64,000 nt of DNA from Nitratireductor sp. (GCA_020637805.1 JACKJU010000007.1:62001-126000); one strand, 5' to 3'; shown: positions 25,179 through 34,646, counted from the first letter of the stretch. Notes: generated by a model from the sequence alone, not told the origin. Translations and numbers: made by a program.

Positions 25179-25592
25179 ATGTTCGCGAAAATCATGTTGC
25201 CGATCGATCTGGTACACGCCGACAAGCTTGAGAAATCACTCGCTGCAGCGGCCAGCATCGCCAAGGCCAACAACTCGGCAATTCATGCGGTAGGGGTGAC
25301 CGGTGTGGCGCCTGGCGCTGCCGCGCATGATCCGGAAGAATATGCGGCCAGGCTCGAAGGCTTCTGCAACAAACAGACAGAAGCGAGAGGCGTCACTTTC
25401 ACACCACATTCGGTCAAGGCCGTCGATGTACAGGTGGAACTGGATTCCAAGCTACAAGACGCTGCTTCCGAAATCGGAGCGGATCTCATTGTCATGGCAA
25501 CGCATGTCCCCGGTATCGCCGACCACCTGTTTGCCTCGCATGGGAGCCACGTCGCGGCCAATGCAGATATCTCGGTTCTACTGGTCAGGTAG
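25179..25592 (+). CDS. Universal stress protein (UspA family)
   Basis: A 137-residue single Usp domain. It starts FAKIMLPIDLVHADKLEKSL, and the C-terminal ATHVPGIADHLFASHGSHVA with NADISVLLVR corresponds to the nucleotide-binding GxxG-9x-G(S/T) region in degenerate form. The glycine pattern is incomplete (HVPG then SHGSH), so ATP binding is uncertain. Start at 25179 follows GGGAGAAG. Usp proteins accumulate in stress and stationary phase. It stands alone before the glutamate synthase-like gene. Confidence 0.85.
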   Translation: MFAKIMLPIDLVHADKLEKSLAAAASIAKANNSAIHAVGVTGVAPGAAAHDPEEYAARLEGFCNKQTEARGVTFTPHSVKAVDVQVELDSKLQDAASEIGADLIVMATHVPGIADHLFASHGSHVAANADISVLLVR

Positions 25593-25728
25593 GCAAAATT
25601 CGGTGAATTCTGGAGAAAATGGATCGCATCCTGCCTCCTTTATTGCAGATTGAACGCTCGTTCAGGGCTGTTACATTCCTGATAAGGGATTCTGGCATTG
25701 CAGATTCATTGGGGGAGGGACGACAAAG

Positions 25729-27354
25729 ATGGAATTTCACCTTTACGACCGGCAGAGATACCTGATCTTCGCTGCCTGCATCGCGTTCACCGCGCTCTGT
25801 CTTGCCCTGCTTACCGTAAGTGCGTGGTTTCTCCTGGGAGTAGTGGTTTTCGGCGCGCTGTCTGCGGTGGGCATCTATGACATGATGCAGACGCATCATT
25901 CGATCCTGCGCAATTATCCCGTTCTCGGGCACATGCGCTTCATCTTCGAGGGAATCCGCCCGGAAATTCGCCAATACCTCATTGAAAGCGATCAGGATGA
26001 GGAGCCGTTTTCACGCGAGGAACGTTCGCTGGTCTATCAGCGCGCCAAGAACGTGGAGAGCGCAAGGCCTTTCGGCACCAAGCTGCACGTCTACAACACC
26101 GGCTATTCCTGGCTCACCCATTCGGTGAACCCTCGCAACATCGAGAACACGGATTTCCGCACCACGGTTGGAAACTCGCAATGCTCGCAGCCATACGAGA
26201 TTTCGCTCTACAACATTTCCGCGATGAGCTTCGGCTCGCTTTCGGCAAATGCCATCCTTGCGTTGAGCATGGGGGCCAAGGAAGGCGGTTTTGCGCATGA
26301 TACGGGAGAAGGTGGCATCTCGCGCTATCACCGGCAGGGCGGCGGCGACCTGATCTACGAAGTTGGCACAGGGTACTTTGGCTGCCGTGACGAGAAAGGC
26401 AATTTCGACCCGGGCAAGTTCGCGGAACAGGCAGCGAGCGAGCAGGTCAGGATGATCGAGGTAAAGCTGTCGCAGGGCGCAAAGCCCGGCCATGGCGGCT
26501 TGCTGCCTGCATCGAAGGTTTCGCCCGAGATCGCGGAGGCGCGAGGCATCCCGCTGGGAGTGGATTGCCATTCCCCTGCCGGTCATTCGGCCTTCACCAC
26601 GCCGATCGAGTTCATGCAATTCCTGCAGCAGCTTCGCGAACTGTCGAAGGGCAAGCCCGTCGGGTTCAAGTTGTGCGTCGGTCACCGCCGCGAATTCATG
26701 TGCATGGTGAAAGCCATGCTAGAAACGGGAATAACGCCCGATTTCATCGTCGTGGACGGCAAGGAGGGCGGCACCGGCGCGGCGCCGCTGGAATTCTCCA
26801 ATCATCTGGGAATGCCGCTGCAGGACGGGCTGGTCTTCGTCCACAACACATTGCGCGGTGCGGGACTGCGCGACGACGTTAAGATCGGTGCATCCGGCAA
26901 GCTGATATCGTCTTTTGACATCGCCAAGGCGATTGGCATGGGGGCGGATTGGGCAAACAGCGCCAGGGGTTTCATGTTTTCCGTCGGCTGCATTCAGGCC
27001 CAGGCCTGCCACACCAACCGCTGTCCAACTGGCGTCGCGACCCAGGACAAGACACGCCAGCGCGCCCTTGTTGTCGAGGACAAGTATCTCAGGGTTGCGA
27101 GTTTCCACCGCGAGACCATGAAGGCGCTTGGCTCCATGACGGGTGCATCGGGGCTGGACCACCCGTCGCAGTTCATGCCGCACCATTTCCAGAAGCGCGG
27201 ACATGACGGACAGATGATCGGTGGCCAGCGCGTGTTTCCGTATCTGCCAGAAGGTTTCCTGCTCAGGGAAGGCGACGACTACGAACCCTACCGGTACCGC
27301 TGGAACCGCGCGAGCGCAGATCGTTTTACGTCTCCAGATCTTCCGGGAGTCTGA
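25729..27354 (+). CDS. Membrane-anchored FMN-binding glutamate synthase-like protein
   Basis: A 541-residue protein containing the FMN/Fe-S (GltB central and FMN-binding) core of glutamate synthase but neither the N-terminal amidotransferase nor the C-terminal beta-helix domain. Two hydrophobic segments (about residues 9-30 and 33-52) anchor it in the membrane. The FMN barrel shows YNISAMSFGSLSANA, GGISRYHRQGGGDL, KPGHGGLLPASKVSPEIA and DGKEGGTGAAP; the 3Fe-4S cysteines are in CIQAQACHTNRCPTG. Such truncated relatives are widespread in proteobacteria and have no proven reaction; they are probably membrane flavoprotein oxidoreductases. It is convergent with the K+ channel gene. Confidence 0.88.
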   Translation: MEFHLYDRQRYLIFAACIAFTALCLALLTVSAWFLLGVVVFGALSAVGIYDMMQTHHSILRNYPVLGHMRFIFEGIRPEIRQYLIESDQDEEPFSREERSLVYQRAKNVESARPFGTKLHVYNTGYSWLTHSVNPRNIENTDFRTTVGNSQCSQPYEISLYNISAMSFGSLSANAILALSMGAKEGGFAHDTGEGGISRYHRQGGGDLIYEVGTGYFGCRDEKGNFDPGKFAEQAASEQVRMIEVKLSQGAKPGHGGLLPASKVSPEIAEARGIPLGVDCHSPAGHSAFTTPIEFMQFLQQLRELSKGKPVGFKLCVGHRREFMCMVKAMLETGITPDFIVVDGKEGGTGAAPLEFSNHLGMPLQDGLVFVHNTLRGAGLRDDVKIGASGKLISSFDIAKAIGMGADWANSARGFMFSVGCIQAQACHTNRCPTGVATQDKTRQRALVVEDKYLRVASFHRETMKALGSMTGASGLDHPSQFMPHHFQKRGHDGQMIGGQRVFPYLPEGFLLREGDDYEPYRYRWNRASADRFTSPDLPGV

Positions 27355-27358
27355 GCCT

Positions 27359-28120
27359 CTACGCTTCGCCTTCCGTCTCGATGTAGATGATGCTTCCGCA
27401 ATGCTTGCAGTGGGAGGCATCGGGATCGTGGAATTTCAGCCCGCAATGCGTGCAGGTATGAGCGATCTTGTTGGGCCGGAATATCTGCTGCACCAGGCGC
27501 AGGAACAATGCCACGCCGAACACCATGATGCCCACGGTCAGCAGCCTGCCGAGATCGTCCTTGAGAATGATGTCGCCAAATCCCGTGGTCGTGAGCGTGG
27601 TCACGGTGTAATAGAGCGCATCGATCCAGTTGTTGATCTGGTCGTTTATCCTGTGTTCCAGGACCCAGACGATCGACGTGACAATGAAAACGAAGACGAC
27701 CATGTTCGTCGCCGCAGTGACGACCTGCTCGTTTCTTCCGACCCATGGGAACAGGCTCCGCAAGTCTTCCATCGTTCTGAATGAGCGCATGAAACGCAGC
27801 GCCCTTAGAATGCGCAGGAATGCGAACTGGCCGAAGACGAGTGCGGCAAACAGCGAGACGATGACCAGAAGGTCGGCCAGGGTGTAGAAGTTCAGGAAAA
27901 ACGCTTTCCGGTTCTCGGCAATCCAGAACCGCACGGCCAGTTCCAGTGTCATGATGCAACCGAGAATGGCATCGATGATGATGATCGTCGTATCGATTTC
28001 CAGTGTCGACGAATAGAGAAAGTAGGCAATGCTGGAAAGGTCGAAAGCCAGAAGGCCGAAACGGAAGAGGCGCGCGGTGGTGCCGTGGCCCTGAAAGAGT
28101 TCCCGAACCTTCTCCTTCAT
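27359..28120 (-). CDS. Voltage-gated-type potassium channel with C-terminal zinc ribbon
   Basis: A 253-residue six-helix ion channel subunit. Helices S1-S3 are followed by an arginine-rich S4 (FLRILRALRFMRSFRTM), the pore helix and the filter TLTTTGFGDI, in which GFG replaces GYG, and S6. After S6 comes CTHCGLKFHDPDASHCKHCG, a zinc ribbon with four cysteines, near the C-terminus. Bacterial Kv-like tetramers conduct K+ across the inner membrane. The zinc ribbon is an unusual cytoplasmic module for this family and may be a redox or metal switch. GGAG precedes the ATG. It is divergent from the acyltransferase gene. Confidence 0.88.
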   Translation of the reverse strand: MKEKVRELFQGHGTTARLFRFGLLAFDLSSIAYFLYSSTLEIDTTIIIIDAILGCIMTLELAVRFWIAENRKAFFLNFYTLADLLVIVSLFAALVFGQFAFLRILRALRFMRSFRTMEDLRSLFPWVGRNEQVVTAATNMVVFVFIVTSIVWVLEHRINDQINNWIDALYYTVTTLTTTGFGDIILKDDLGRLLTVGIMVFGVALFLRLVQQIFRPNKIAHTCTHCGLKFHDPDASHCKHCGSIIYIETEGEA

Positions 28121-28228
28121 GTTGCGCTCCGCATCAATTCCCGCTTCATATCCCGTGCCGTTACAAATCTGTTACAGTGATGGGTGTAGAGGGGTGCGGA
28201 TTCGCATCTTTTTTTGAGGGTTGCAAGG

Positions 28229-29116
28229 ATGTTCGCACTCAGGCTTCGAAGGGCGTTTGACAATTCCAGCATCGAGTTTCCCGAACTTTCATATGCCAAC
28301 GAAAACCAGCGCCCGTTCCAGCGCTGGCTGATACGCCAGCTCGAAACCCTTTCCGGAAGGGACTACTTCGTCGATCTCTACAAGACCTGGCGCTCCGAAG
28401 TCGTCGGAGCTTCCGAATACGTGATGACTGAGATGCTGGCGCTGGTGGACCTGCGCCTGCATGTGCGTGGTACCGCCTGGCCACCGCAGAACCTGCCTGA
28501 TACCCCGGTCGTGCTGATTGCCAATCATCCCTATGGAATAGGCGATGGTATCGCCATTCTTTCGCTTGCGGAAAAACTGGGCCGCCCGTTCCGCGTCATC
28601 ATCAACAATGACCTGCTGAAGGTGCCGGAGATGCGGGCCCTTTCGTTGCCGATCAGTTTCGACGAGACGCGCGAGGCGCTTCAGATGAACCTGGAAACCC
28701 GGCGTGAGGCGGTACGGCTGCTGAAGGAAGGGGTGACGATGGTTGTCTTTCCGGCCGGCGGCGTCGCCACCGCGCCGAGAGGCTTCGGCAAGGCACAGGA
28801 CCTGCCCTGGAAGCAGTTCCCGGCAAAGCTGGTTCAATCAGCCGGAGCCTCGGTCATCCCTGTTTTCTTCGAGGGACAATGCAGCCGGTTGTTTCACCTG
28901 TCGTCGCTTGTCTCGATGACGCTGCGCACCTCGCTGCTGATCCGCGAATTCCGCCGCCTTTGCGGCAAGGACATCATCGCCCATGTCGGGCCGGTGATCG
29001 AGGCGCAGACACTCGCTGCCATCCGGGACCGCAAGGCGCTGACGGGCTTTCTGTACCAGGCAGTGTTCGGTCTTGAACCGGAAGAACACAGGCGCAAGCG
29101 CCGTCGTATCGCTTGA
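28229..29116 (+). CDS. PlsC-like lysophospholipid acyltransferase
   Basis: A 295-residue glycerolipid acyltransferase-fold protein. The catalytic block is IANHPYGIGDGIAIL (His-x5-Asp spacing, a known variant), and the substrate-phosphate block is VVFPAGGVATAPRGFG, corresponding to the FPEG motif. A hydrophobic segment precedes IPVFFEGQCSRLFHL. The family, which includes OlsA- and hemolysin-like proteins, transfers acyl chains to lysophospholipids or ornithine lipids at the inner membrane. The ATG at 28229 is preceded by GAGGG. Substrate not determined. Confidence 0.83.
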   Translation: MFALRLRRAFDNSSIEFPELSYANENQRPFQRWLIRQLETLSGRDYFVDLYKTWRSEVVGASEYVMTEMLALVDLRLHVRGTAWPPQNLPDTPVVLIANHPYGIGDGIAILSLAEKLGRPFRVIINNDLLKVPEMRALSLPISFDETREALQMNLETRREAVRLLKEGVTMVVFPAGGVATAPRGFGKAQDLPWKQFPAKLVQSAGASVIPVFFEGQCSRLFHLSSLVSMTLRTSLLIREFRRLCGKDIIAHVGPVIEAQTLAAIRDRKALTGFLYQAVFGLEPEEHRRKRRRIA

Positions 29117-29117
29117 T

Positions 29118-29984
29118 CTATCCCTCGACGAGAACTTCCACGTCGCGGTTTACGCCGGCCTGCACCGTGAAGTCCTGCGAATAGATCTTGTCATTGTTTC
29201 GAGCAATGGCGGTATAGGTTCCCTCAAGCAGAACGAAACGCGGGAACGCACTCGTCGACTCGCTGATCAGTTCTCCGGATTCGGTAATGACTGACCACTT
29301 CGTGTCGGCCAAAGCATCTCCCCCCTTGTTCCGGACGAGACGCAGCGTAACCTGTGCTGCAAGGTGGGTAAGTTCCGCGCGCGTCAGCTTTCCGGATTCG
29401 ACCTTCAGGTCGGCTCGTATTTCGGCATTGTAGTTTCCGTACTGCGAAACGACATGGTAGATGCCCGCCTGGAAGGGAATGACCTGCCCCGGGAGCACCT
29501 TGCGGGCGATCAGCTTGCGCACACCGCGTTCATCCTGCTTGTCCTCGTAGACATCAAAGCGCAGTAGGTTGTTCGGTATGGGCGTATCGTCACCTGCGAC
29601 GGCTGACAGCGCCAGCCCGCCCGCGTTCAGGTCGAAGACCTCGGTGGTCTCTCCCTGTCCCTCCTCGATCTTCACCTTGCGGACAGCTGCGGCATGACCG
29701 TAGGCGGCATGGACAAGGTACTCGCCCGGCCGCATTTCGAATGTGCGCTTGCCTCCAGTTGACTGGCTCAGCAGTTTGAGTTTTCCGCTTTCGTCCACAC
29801 GATCCGAGAAGATGCGCCATTCGATGCCGTCGTTTACCGCCTCTCCATCCTCGGTCAGGCGCGCTTCGAAATGAACTCGCACGCTCTGTGCCTGTGCGAA
29901 CGCACTGGCGGCCAGCGACAGCAGCATCAGCAAGGCAAGGAGTGCGGTGGTGGCGGCAGAGCGCCTGACAGGCAGACTGTTCAT
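29118..29984 (-). CDS. Exported protein with three immunoglobulin-like repeats
   Basis: A 288-residue protein with a signal peptide ending SAFAQA near residue 32. The rest seems to be three beta-rich units of about 85 residues (about 33-120, 122-205, 207-287), each containing an E(Y/G)xxx(A/V/R) strand pattern such as RPGEYLVHAAYG, QAGIYHVVSQYG and LEGTYTAIARN. This resembles carboxypeptidase-regulatory or transthyretin-like repeats. Function unknown; likely periplasmic. It is convergent with the acyltransferase gene, the stops being one base apart. Confidence 0.65.
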   Translation of the reverse strand: MNSLPVRRSAATTALLALLMLLSLAASAFAQAQSVRVHFEARLTEDGEAVNDGIEWRIFSDRVDESGKLKLLSQSTGGKRTFEMRPGEYLVHAAYGHAAAVRKVKIEEGQGETTEVFDLNAGGLALSAVAGDDTPIPNNLLRFDVYEDKQDERGVRKLIARKVLPGQVIPFQAGIYHVVSQYGNYNAEIRADLKVESGKLTRAELTHLAAQVTLRLVRNKGGDALADTKWSVITESGELISESTSAFPRFVLLEGTYTAIARNNDKIYSQDFTVQAGVNRDVEVLVEG

Positions 29985-30156
29985 CGTGGCAATCGAAGTC
30001 CGGTTCGCATTTGCGCCGCCGTCAGATACAGCGTTTCGGCAGGGTTCACAACACTTGCACTTCGCCTCAGGACTTTGGCAACACAGTGTTCACGTTGGCG
30101 TTTGGGCGCACGCAATTGACAATCGCCACCATCCGCCCAATGTGCAGGACGTTGGA

Positions 30157-30771
30157 ATGCTCGAAAAGATGGACGAACGCGTGACGGATATAGACAAGAC
30201 AGAATACGACCAGGCGGTCATCGATTTCATGAAGGCACGGCGTTCCGTGCCTGCCAAGACCATGGGTGGCCCCGGACCGGACGATGAAACGCTTCGCGAG
30301 ATCGTTGCCATTGCGGCGCGTGTGCCGGACCACGGCAAGATCGCGCCATGGCGGTTCGTGCGATATTCGCAGGAGACCTGCAACAAGCTCAACGAACGCA
30401 TTGCCGCACGGGCCAGGGAGCTCAATCCCGGCATTTCCGACGCGGAAATGGAAATCGAAGAGACGCGGTTTTCCCGTTCGCCTGTCATCGTCGGCATCAT
30501 CTCCGCGCCGGTTGATCACCCCAAGGTCCCGCACTGGGAGCAGGTGCTTTCGAGTGCGGCCGCCGCCATGAACATGCTGATTGCTGCCAATGCCCACGGG
30601 TTCGACGCCCAGTGGCTCTCGGAGTGGATCGCGCGTGATGAGGTGCTCGCGCCGCATTTCGGTGTCGGGGAAGGCGAAACGCTAACCGGCTTCATTCACA
30701 TGGGTACGCGAACGATGCCTAAGACCGACCGCGACCGTCCCGATATTGAGCGCGTCTACGTGACCATGTGA
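30157..30771 (+). CDS. Nitroreductase-family protein
   Basis: A 204-residue FMN enzyme of the nitroreductase fold, closest in pattern to the short YdjA/RutE-like branch. RSVPAKTMGGPGPDDET marks the phosphate-binding N-terminus, ARVPDHGKIAPWRFVRY the first FMN block, and QVLSSAAAAMNMLIAANAHG with WLSEW the second. These dimers reduce quinones, nitro groups or enals using NAD(P)H. The start at 30157 has AGGAC upstream; an ATG four codons later is an alternative. The flavin reductase gene begins 14 bases after the stop, so the two likely form an operon. Confidence 0.87.
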   Translation: MLEKMDERVTDIDKTEYDQAVIDFMKARRSVPAKTMGGPGPDDETLREIVAIAARVPDHGKIAPWRFVRYSQETCNKLNERIAARARELNPGISDAEMEIEETRFSRSPVIVGIISAPVDHPKVPHWEQVLSSAAAAMNMLIAANAHGFDAQWLSEWIARDEVLAPHFGVGEGETLTGFIHMGTRTMPKTDRDRPDIERVYVTM

Positions 30772-30785
30772 GGGCAGGAACGGCC

Positions 30786-31397
30786 ATGTTCTATGAAACC
30801 GCAAAACGCGATCACGGCCTGCCGCATGATCCGTTCAAGGCCATCGTTGCACCGCGGCCAATCGGCTGGATATCGACGCTGTCAGCGAGAGGGGAGCCAA
30901 ATCTTGCCCCCTACAGTTTCTTCAATGCCATTTCGTCGAGCCCGGACATGGTCTGCTTTTCTTCGCAGAACGGCACCAAGGACAGTATCAGCAACATTCG
31001 CGAAACCGGTGAATTCGTATGCAATTTTGCCGGCGAGAAGCAGCTTGATGCGATGAACGCGTCATCGGCTTCCGCCCCGCATGGCGTAAACGAGTTCGAG
31101 ATCGCGGGGCTTGAGCCGCTGCCGTGCAACCTCGTTTCGCCGTCGCGCGTGGGCGGCGCTCCTGCCGCACTGGAATGCCGGATGACCCGGATAGTCGATC
31201 TGTCCGCCGATGGAGGGCCGGAAGGCGCCTACCATCTCGTCATCGGGGAAGTCATCGGTATCCATATCGACGAGCAATATCTCACCGATGGCATTTTCGA
31301 TCTGCAAAAGGCGCTGCCTGTCACACGGCTGGGGTATCGCGATTATTCCAGGCTGGGGGAAATGTTCGTGCTCGACCGGCCATCCTGGAAGGGATGA
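30786..31397 (+). CDS. Flavin reductase-like FMN-binding protein
   Basis: A 203-residue split-barrel flavoprotein of the flavin reductase-like family. The opening AIVAPRPIGWISTLSARGEPN and LAPYSFFNAISSSPDMV, then GEFVCNF, are the FMN-binding blocks; HLVIGEVIGIHID closes the barrel. Members reduce free flavin or use bound FMN for redox chemistry; this branch with two-component partners is often annotated only by family. The ATG at 30786 follows AGGAACGG. It is downstream of the nitroreductase gene and could provide reduced flavin, but it is not next to any monooxygenase gene. Confidence 0.85.
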   Translation: MFYETAKRDHGLPHDPFKAIVAPRPIGWISTLSARGEPNLAPYSFFNAISSSPDMVCFSSQNGTKDSISNIRETGEFVCNFAGEKQLDAMNASSASAPHGVNEFEIAGLEPLPCNLVSPSRVGGAPAALECRMTRIVDLSADGGPEGAYHLVIGEVIGIHIDEQYLTDGIFDLQKALPVTRLGYRDYSRLGEMFVLDRPSWKG

Positions 31398-31605
31398 GCC
31401 GCGGATTCCGGTTCACCTTTCGGAGTGCAAATCCTTAACAAAATCCTGCACTTCATGGTGAACCGATCATTAATCCTTTTGTTTCACAATACTCGGGTTC
31501 CGGTTGGATAACCGTCCACGCAAGCGCGCAAGCCTGCGTTTGGATGGCCATCGAACAACCAGTGGCCTTGTCATTGGTACCGAGTTTTTGTGGAGTAGAG
31601 TTCGC

Positions 31606-33258
31606 ATGCTTATCGAGCGTTTCGTTGGTTGGATGGAAACCGCCCCCTCCGACAAGAGAGCCCAGGCAACCAATGCACTGGCAAGGGCCTGGCTGGTCTC
31701 GCCGCTTGGGTCCGACGAACGCGAGGCAGCCGAAGCAACGCTCACATTCCTTCTCGATGATCCTGACCCGCAGGTTCGCCTTGCGATGGCAAAGGCGCTT
31801 TGCGCAGCCCATGATGCGCCCCGCCACATCATTCTCGGTCTTGCCCAGGACGCCGAGACCATCGCAATCCCCGTACTTGCTGCGTCCCCCGTATTTCTGG
31901 ACGCCGAACTCGTTTCCATCGTTTCCGAGGGGAATGACGAATATCAGGTCGCCATCGCCTGCCGCCCGGCAGTAGGGCCGGACGTCTGCGCGGCGATCGC
32001 AGAACACGGATGTGAAAGCGCCTGTCTTGCGCTGATCCTCAATCCAGGTGCGCGGCCATCTGCGGAGGATTTCCTCACGGTTGCCCATCGGTTCGGCGAG
32101 GACGAGGAACTCCGCCGCGCAATGCTCGATCGCGATGACATCGGCATGCGCTCCAGGCTTCATCTCATCGAAAAGTACGCCCTTGCCCTGATCGGAGAAT
32201 GCCCGCCTGATGCCGGCCCCAAACTTCGGCAGAAGCGCGAGAACGAGATGCGCGAGGTCTGCGACAAGGCCGCGATCACCTATGCGGCACAGGTTTCCCA
32301 GGCAGGCATTTTCGAGATCGTGGATGCCCTGATAGCGGAAAAGCGTCTGACGACGGCCTTGCTGCTGCGCGCCCTTTGCATGGGCAATATCTCGCTTTTC
32401 GCCACTGCCCTGTCGCGCCTGTCGGGCCAACCGTTGGCGCGCGTGGAGAGGGTGCTCATCGACAATCGCCATGCCGCCTTCGAAGCAATTTACACAAAGG
32501 CTGGTTTGCCGGCCTCGGCCCGCCCTGTATTTGCAACGGCGGTCTCCTGCTGGCGTTCGGCGCTCGACCGCCTTGGCGACACGGACCATGCACGCCTGCC
32601 TTACATGGTCACTCGCGAAATTCTGGTGGTGCATCGTCCCGGCAGCGGCAGTGTCAACGAAGATCTCTTGATGTTGCTAGGCCGCATTTGCGCCGAAACC
32701 GCGAGGGACCACGCCCGCAGCCACGTGCGCCAGCTGGCGCTGGGCTATGCGAGCAAGGAGCAGGAGAGGCTTCAGCTTGAGAACATGGTGGTGATCGATC
32801 AATCCGCGAACGGAAGTCCGCAGGATAGCGCTGAAGAGGGGGATGCCTCGCAATCCCGGGAGTCTTCGGTGGCCACTGCCAACCTCGAGGAATTGGAACC
32901 CGCCACCGCAAATGAAGTTGACGAACCGGTCCATGTGGACCTGGAGGCGGAAGCGGAGATTGACGCTGCGCATGAAGCAAACCTGCCGGAACCGGTGCTG
33001 GCGGACGAGGCAAGGGTAGGGGCTGTTGCCCTTGACCAGGAGTTGAGCGACGAGGACTTCGCGATTTTTGCAGCGGCGTTCGAAAAGGAAATCGCCTTGA
33101 TGACGGAGGAGGACGCTCAAAGCCTCGACGTTGCTGAGGTCAAGGCCGGGCTCGAAGTTGCAAACCATGATGTTGCGCCTGACGAGATCGAGATACCGCC
33201 AGTGGTCGTTGATCTGCCGCGGTCATTCGACTTCCATCCCGAGGAACGCGCCGCCTGA
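31606..33258 (+). CDS. DUF2336 domain-containing protein
   Basis: A 550-residue protein of a family largely confined to alphaproteobacteria. The first 400 residues are helical with HEAT-like repeats (DPDPQVRLAMAKALCAA, ILGLAQDAETIAIPVLA), followed by a low-complexity, strongly acidic tail (about 400-545) rich in Glu, Asp and Ala. Function is unknown; in Caulobacter one relative, KidO-unrelated and cell-cycle regulated, has been noted, but no role can be assumed here. Start at 31606 follows GGAGTAGAG; a TTG 34 codons upstream is less likely. It is convergent with nadK. Confidence 0.8.
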   Translation: MLIERFVGWMETAPSDKRAQATNALARAWLVSPLGSDEREAAEATLTFLLDDPDPQVRLAMAKALCAAHDAPRHIILGLAQDAETIAIPVLAASPVFLDAELVSIVSEGNDEYQVAIACRPAVGPDVCAAIAEHGCESACLALILNPGARPSAEDFLTVAHRFGEDEELRRAMLDRDDIGMRSRLHLIEKYALALIGECPPDAGPKLRQKRENEMREVCDKAAITYAAQVSQAGIFEIVDALIAEKRLTTALLLRALCMGNISLFATALSRLSGQPLARVERVLIDNRHAAFEAIYTKAGLPASARPVFATAVSCWRSALDRLGDTDHARLPYMVTREILVVHRPGSGSVNEDLLMLLGRICAETARDHARSHVRQLALGYASKEQERLQLENMVVIDQSANGSPQDSAEEGDASQSRESSVATANLEELEPATANEVDEPVHVDLEAEAEIDAAHEANLPEPVLADEARVGAVALDQELSDEDFAIFAAAFEKEIALMTEEDAQSLDVAEVKAGLEVANHDVAPDEIEIPPVVVDLPRSFDFHPEERAA

Positions 33259-33281
33259 ACAGGTCCGCTCAACTGGGCGTG

Positions 33282-34040
33282 TCAGTACTGAAACTGCTCG
33301 GCCAGAATGCGCTCGTCCCAGGAATGCTCGGGGTCGAAGAGGATGTAGCCCTTGGACTCCTGGTCCACGCTCACCTTGACCTTTTTCACGCTCTTTACTT
33401 CGTAGTGATCTGCAACGGCGTTGACGGGCCGTTTTGCCGGATCGCGAATATCAATCTCCACCACCGCGGAATCCGGGATCAATGCTCCCCGCCAGCGGCG
33501 TGGCCGGAACGGGCTGATTGGAGTGAGCGCCAGAAGTGGCGCATCCAGCGGCAGGATGGGTCCGTGTGCGGATAGATTGTAGGCGGTCGAACCTGCCGGC
33601 GTGGCGACCAGAATTCCGTCTCCGACAAGTGAATCCAGCCGCACCTTGCCGTCAATGGTGATGCGCAGGCTTGCTGCCTGGAACGACTGGCGCAACAGCG
33701 AGACTTCGTTGATCGCCGGACGCACGAATATCTCGCCATTGATGTCGGTTGCCTCCATCATCAGGGGGCGAATTGTGTTGCGGATCGCCTTCTCCAGCCG
33801 CCGTTTCAGCCCTCTCTCCGAATACTCGTTCATGAGGAAGCCGACGGTGCCCTTGTTCATGCCGTAGACGGGCTTTCCCGAGTTCATGAACTTGTGCTGG
33901 GTCGCCAGCATGAACCCGTCGCCGCCGAGCGCGACGATGGTGTCCGCCTTTGACGGGATCACATGGCTGTACTTTTCCTGCAGGCGCTGGAGCGCTGTCT
34001 GCGCGTCCGGTGCATTGCTGGCAACAAAGGCGATATCCAA
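33282..34040 (-). CDS. nadK: NAD kinase
   Basis: A 252-residue NAD kinase that phosphorylates NAD to NADP in the cytoplasm. The ATP/NAD loop GGDGFML (VALGGDGFMLATQHKF), NKGTVGFLMNEYSE and the GDGILVATPAGSTAYNLSAHG block are all present. I chose the TTG at 34040, preceded by GGGGGAAAG, because it gives the length (about 255) and first strand (DIAFVASNAPDA) of rhizobial NAD kinases. A longer frame opens from a TTG at 34160 and would add 40 residues without homology. It is convergent with the DUF2336 gene. Confidence 0.93.
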   Translation of the reverse strand: MDIAFVASNAPDAQTALQRLQEKYSHVIPSKADTIVALGGDGFMLATQHKFMNSGKPVYGMNKGTVGFLMNEYSERGLKRRLEKAIRNTIRPLMMEATDINGEIFVRPAINEVSLLRQSFQAASLRITIDGKVRLDSLVGDGILVATPAGSTAYNLSAHGPILPLDAPLLALTPISPFRPRRWRGALIPDSAVVEIDIRDPAKRPVNAVADHYEVKSVKKVKVSVDQESKGYILFDPEHSWDERILAEQFQY

Positions 34041-34262
34041 AGCTTTCCCCCGGATGCCTGAAATCGGTTGCGGCCCATTCCCGGCAAGATTGAACTGGCT
34101 GAACAGTGCCGGAAAACCGGCGCGGGACAAAGCGTTATCACCCTTTTGAACCTTGTGCAAAGTTCACGGGCGGGGCATCCCTTCATGCTTTGTTAAGCCT
34201 GTATTCCCATACTCATGTGAAGCGCACGGCACGCGCAGAACAGCAATAGTGGGACGAGTATC

Positions 34263-34535
34263 ATGGCCAGCAAAGTGTATCGGGGAGCCGCAAAATCCAC
34301 CGCAGCGCCGGTGAAGAGCGAAATCGAATATCCGCCTTCTGAAGCGGCGCTTGCGCGTGCGGCAATGATCTCGCGAATGATGGCGCTGAAATCATCCTCC
34401 GATGCCCTGATGTCGGTGATTTCCGAGCGCCTGAGCGCGGAATTGAACAAGGACCTCGAGGGTATGAAGAAACTGACCGATGAGCAGGACCGCCTGCTTG
34501 CCAATCTTCATGCCATCGCCGGTCGCAATGGCTGA
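34263..34535 (+). CDS. Small helical protein of unknown function
   Basis: A 90-residue protein with an alanine-rich, basic N-terminus (about 15 residues) and a long helical part from residue 26 to the end, with heptad-like spacing (MISRMMALKSSSDALMSVIS, then LNKDLEGMKKLTDEQDRLLA) that suggests a coiled coil. GGGACGAG lies upstream of the ATG and a terminator follows. I do not recognise a family. It is divergent from nadK, with about 220 bases between the coding starts. Confidence 0.6.
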   Translation: MASKVYRGAAKSTAAPVKSEIEYPPSEAALARAAMISRMMALKSSSDALMSVISERLSAELNKDLEGMKKLTDEQDRLLANLHAIAGRNG

Positions 34536-34646
34536 CCGCGCCACAAGGCCGCGGAACATCTAGTTGACCGCTCAGGCGGCGTGCCGTCATCTCGAGGTGA
34601 AGGTGCCGGCTGGACGAATTTGAATAGCCCCTGAACCAGGCTGGGG

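Noticed and set aside
28140..28228. Possible tRNA or small RNA in the K+ channel/acyltransferase gap
   Set aside because: No cloverleaf or conserved T-arm could be drawn; the T-run near 28209 is too close to the acyltransferase start to be a separate transcript end.
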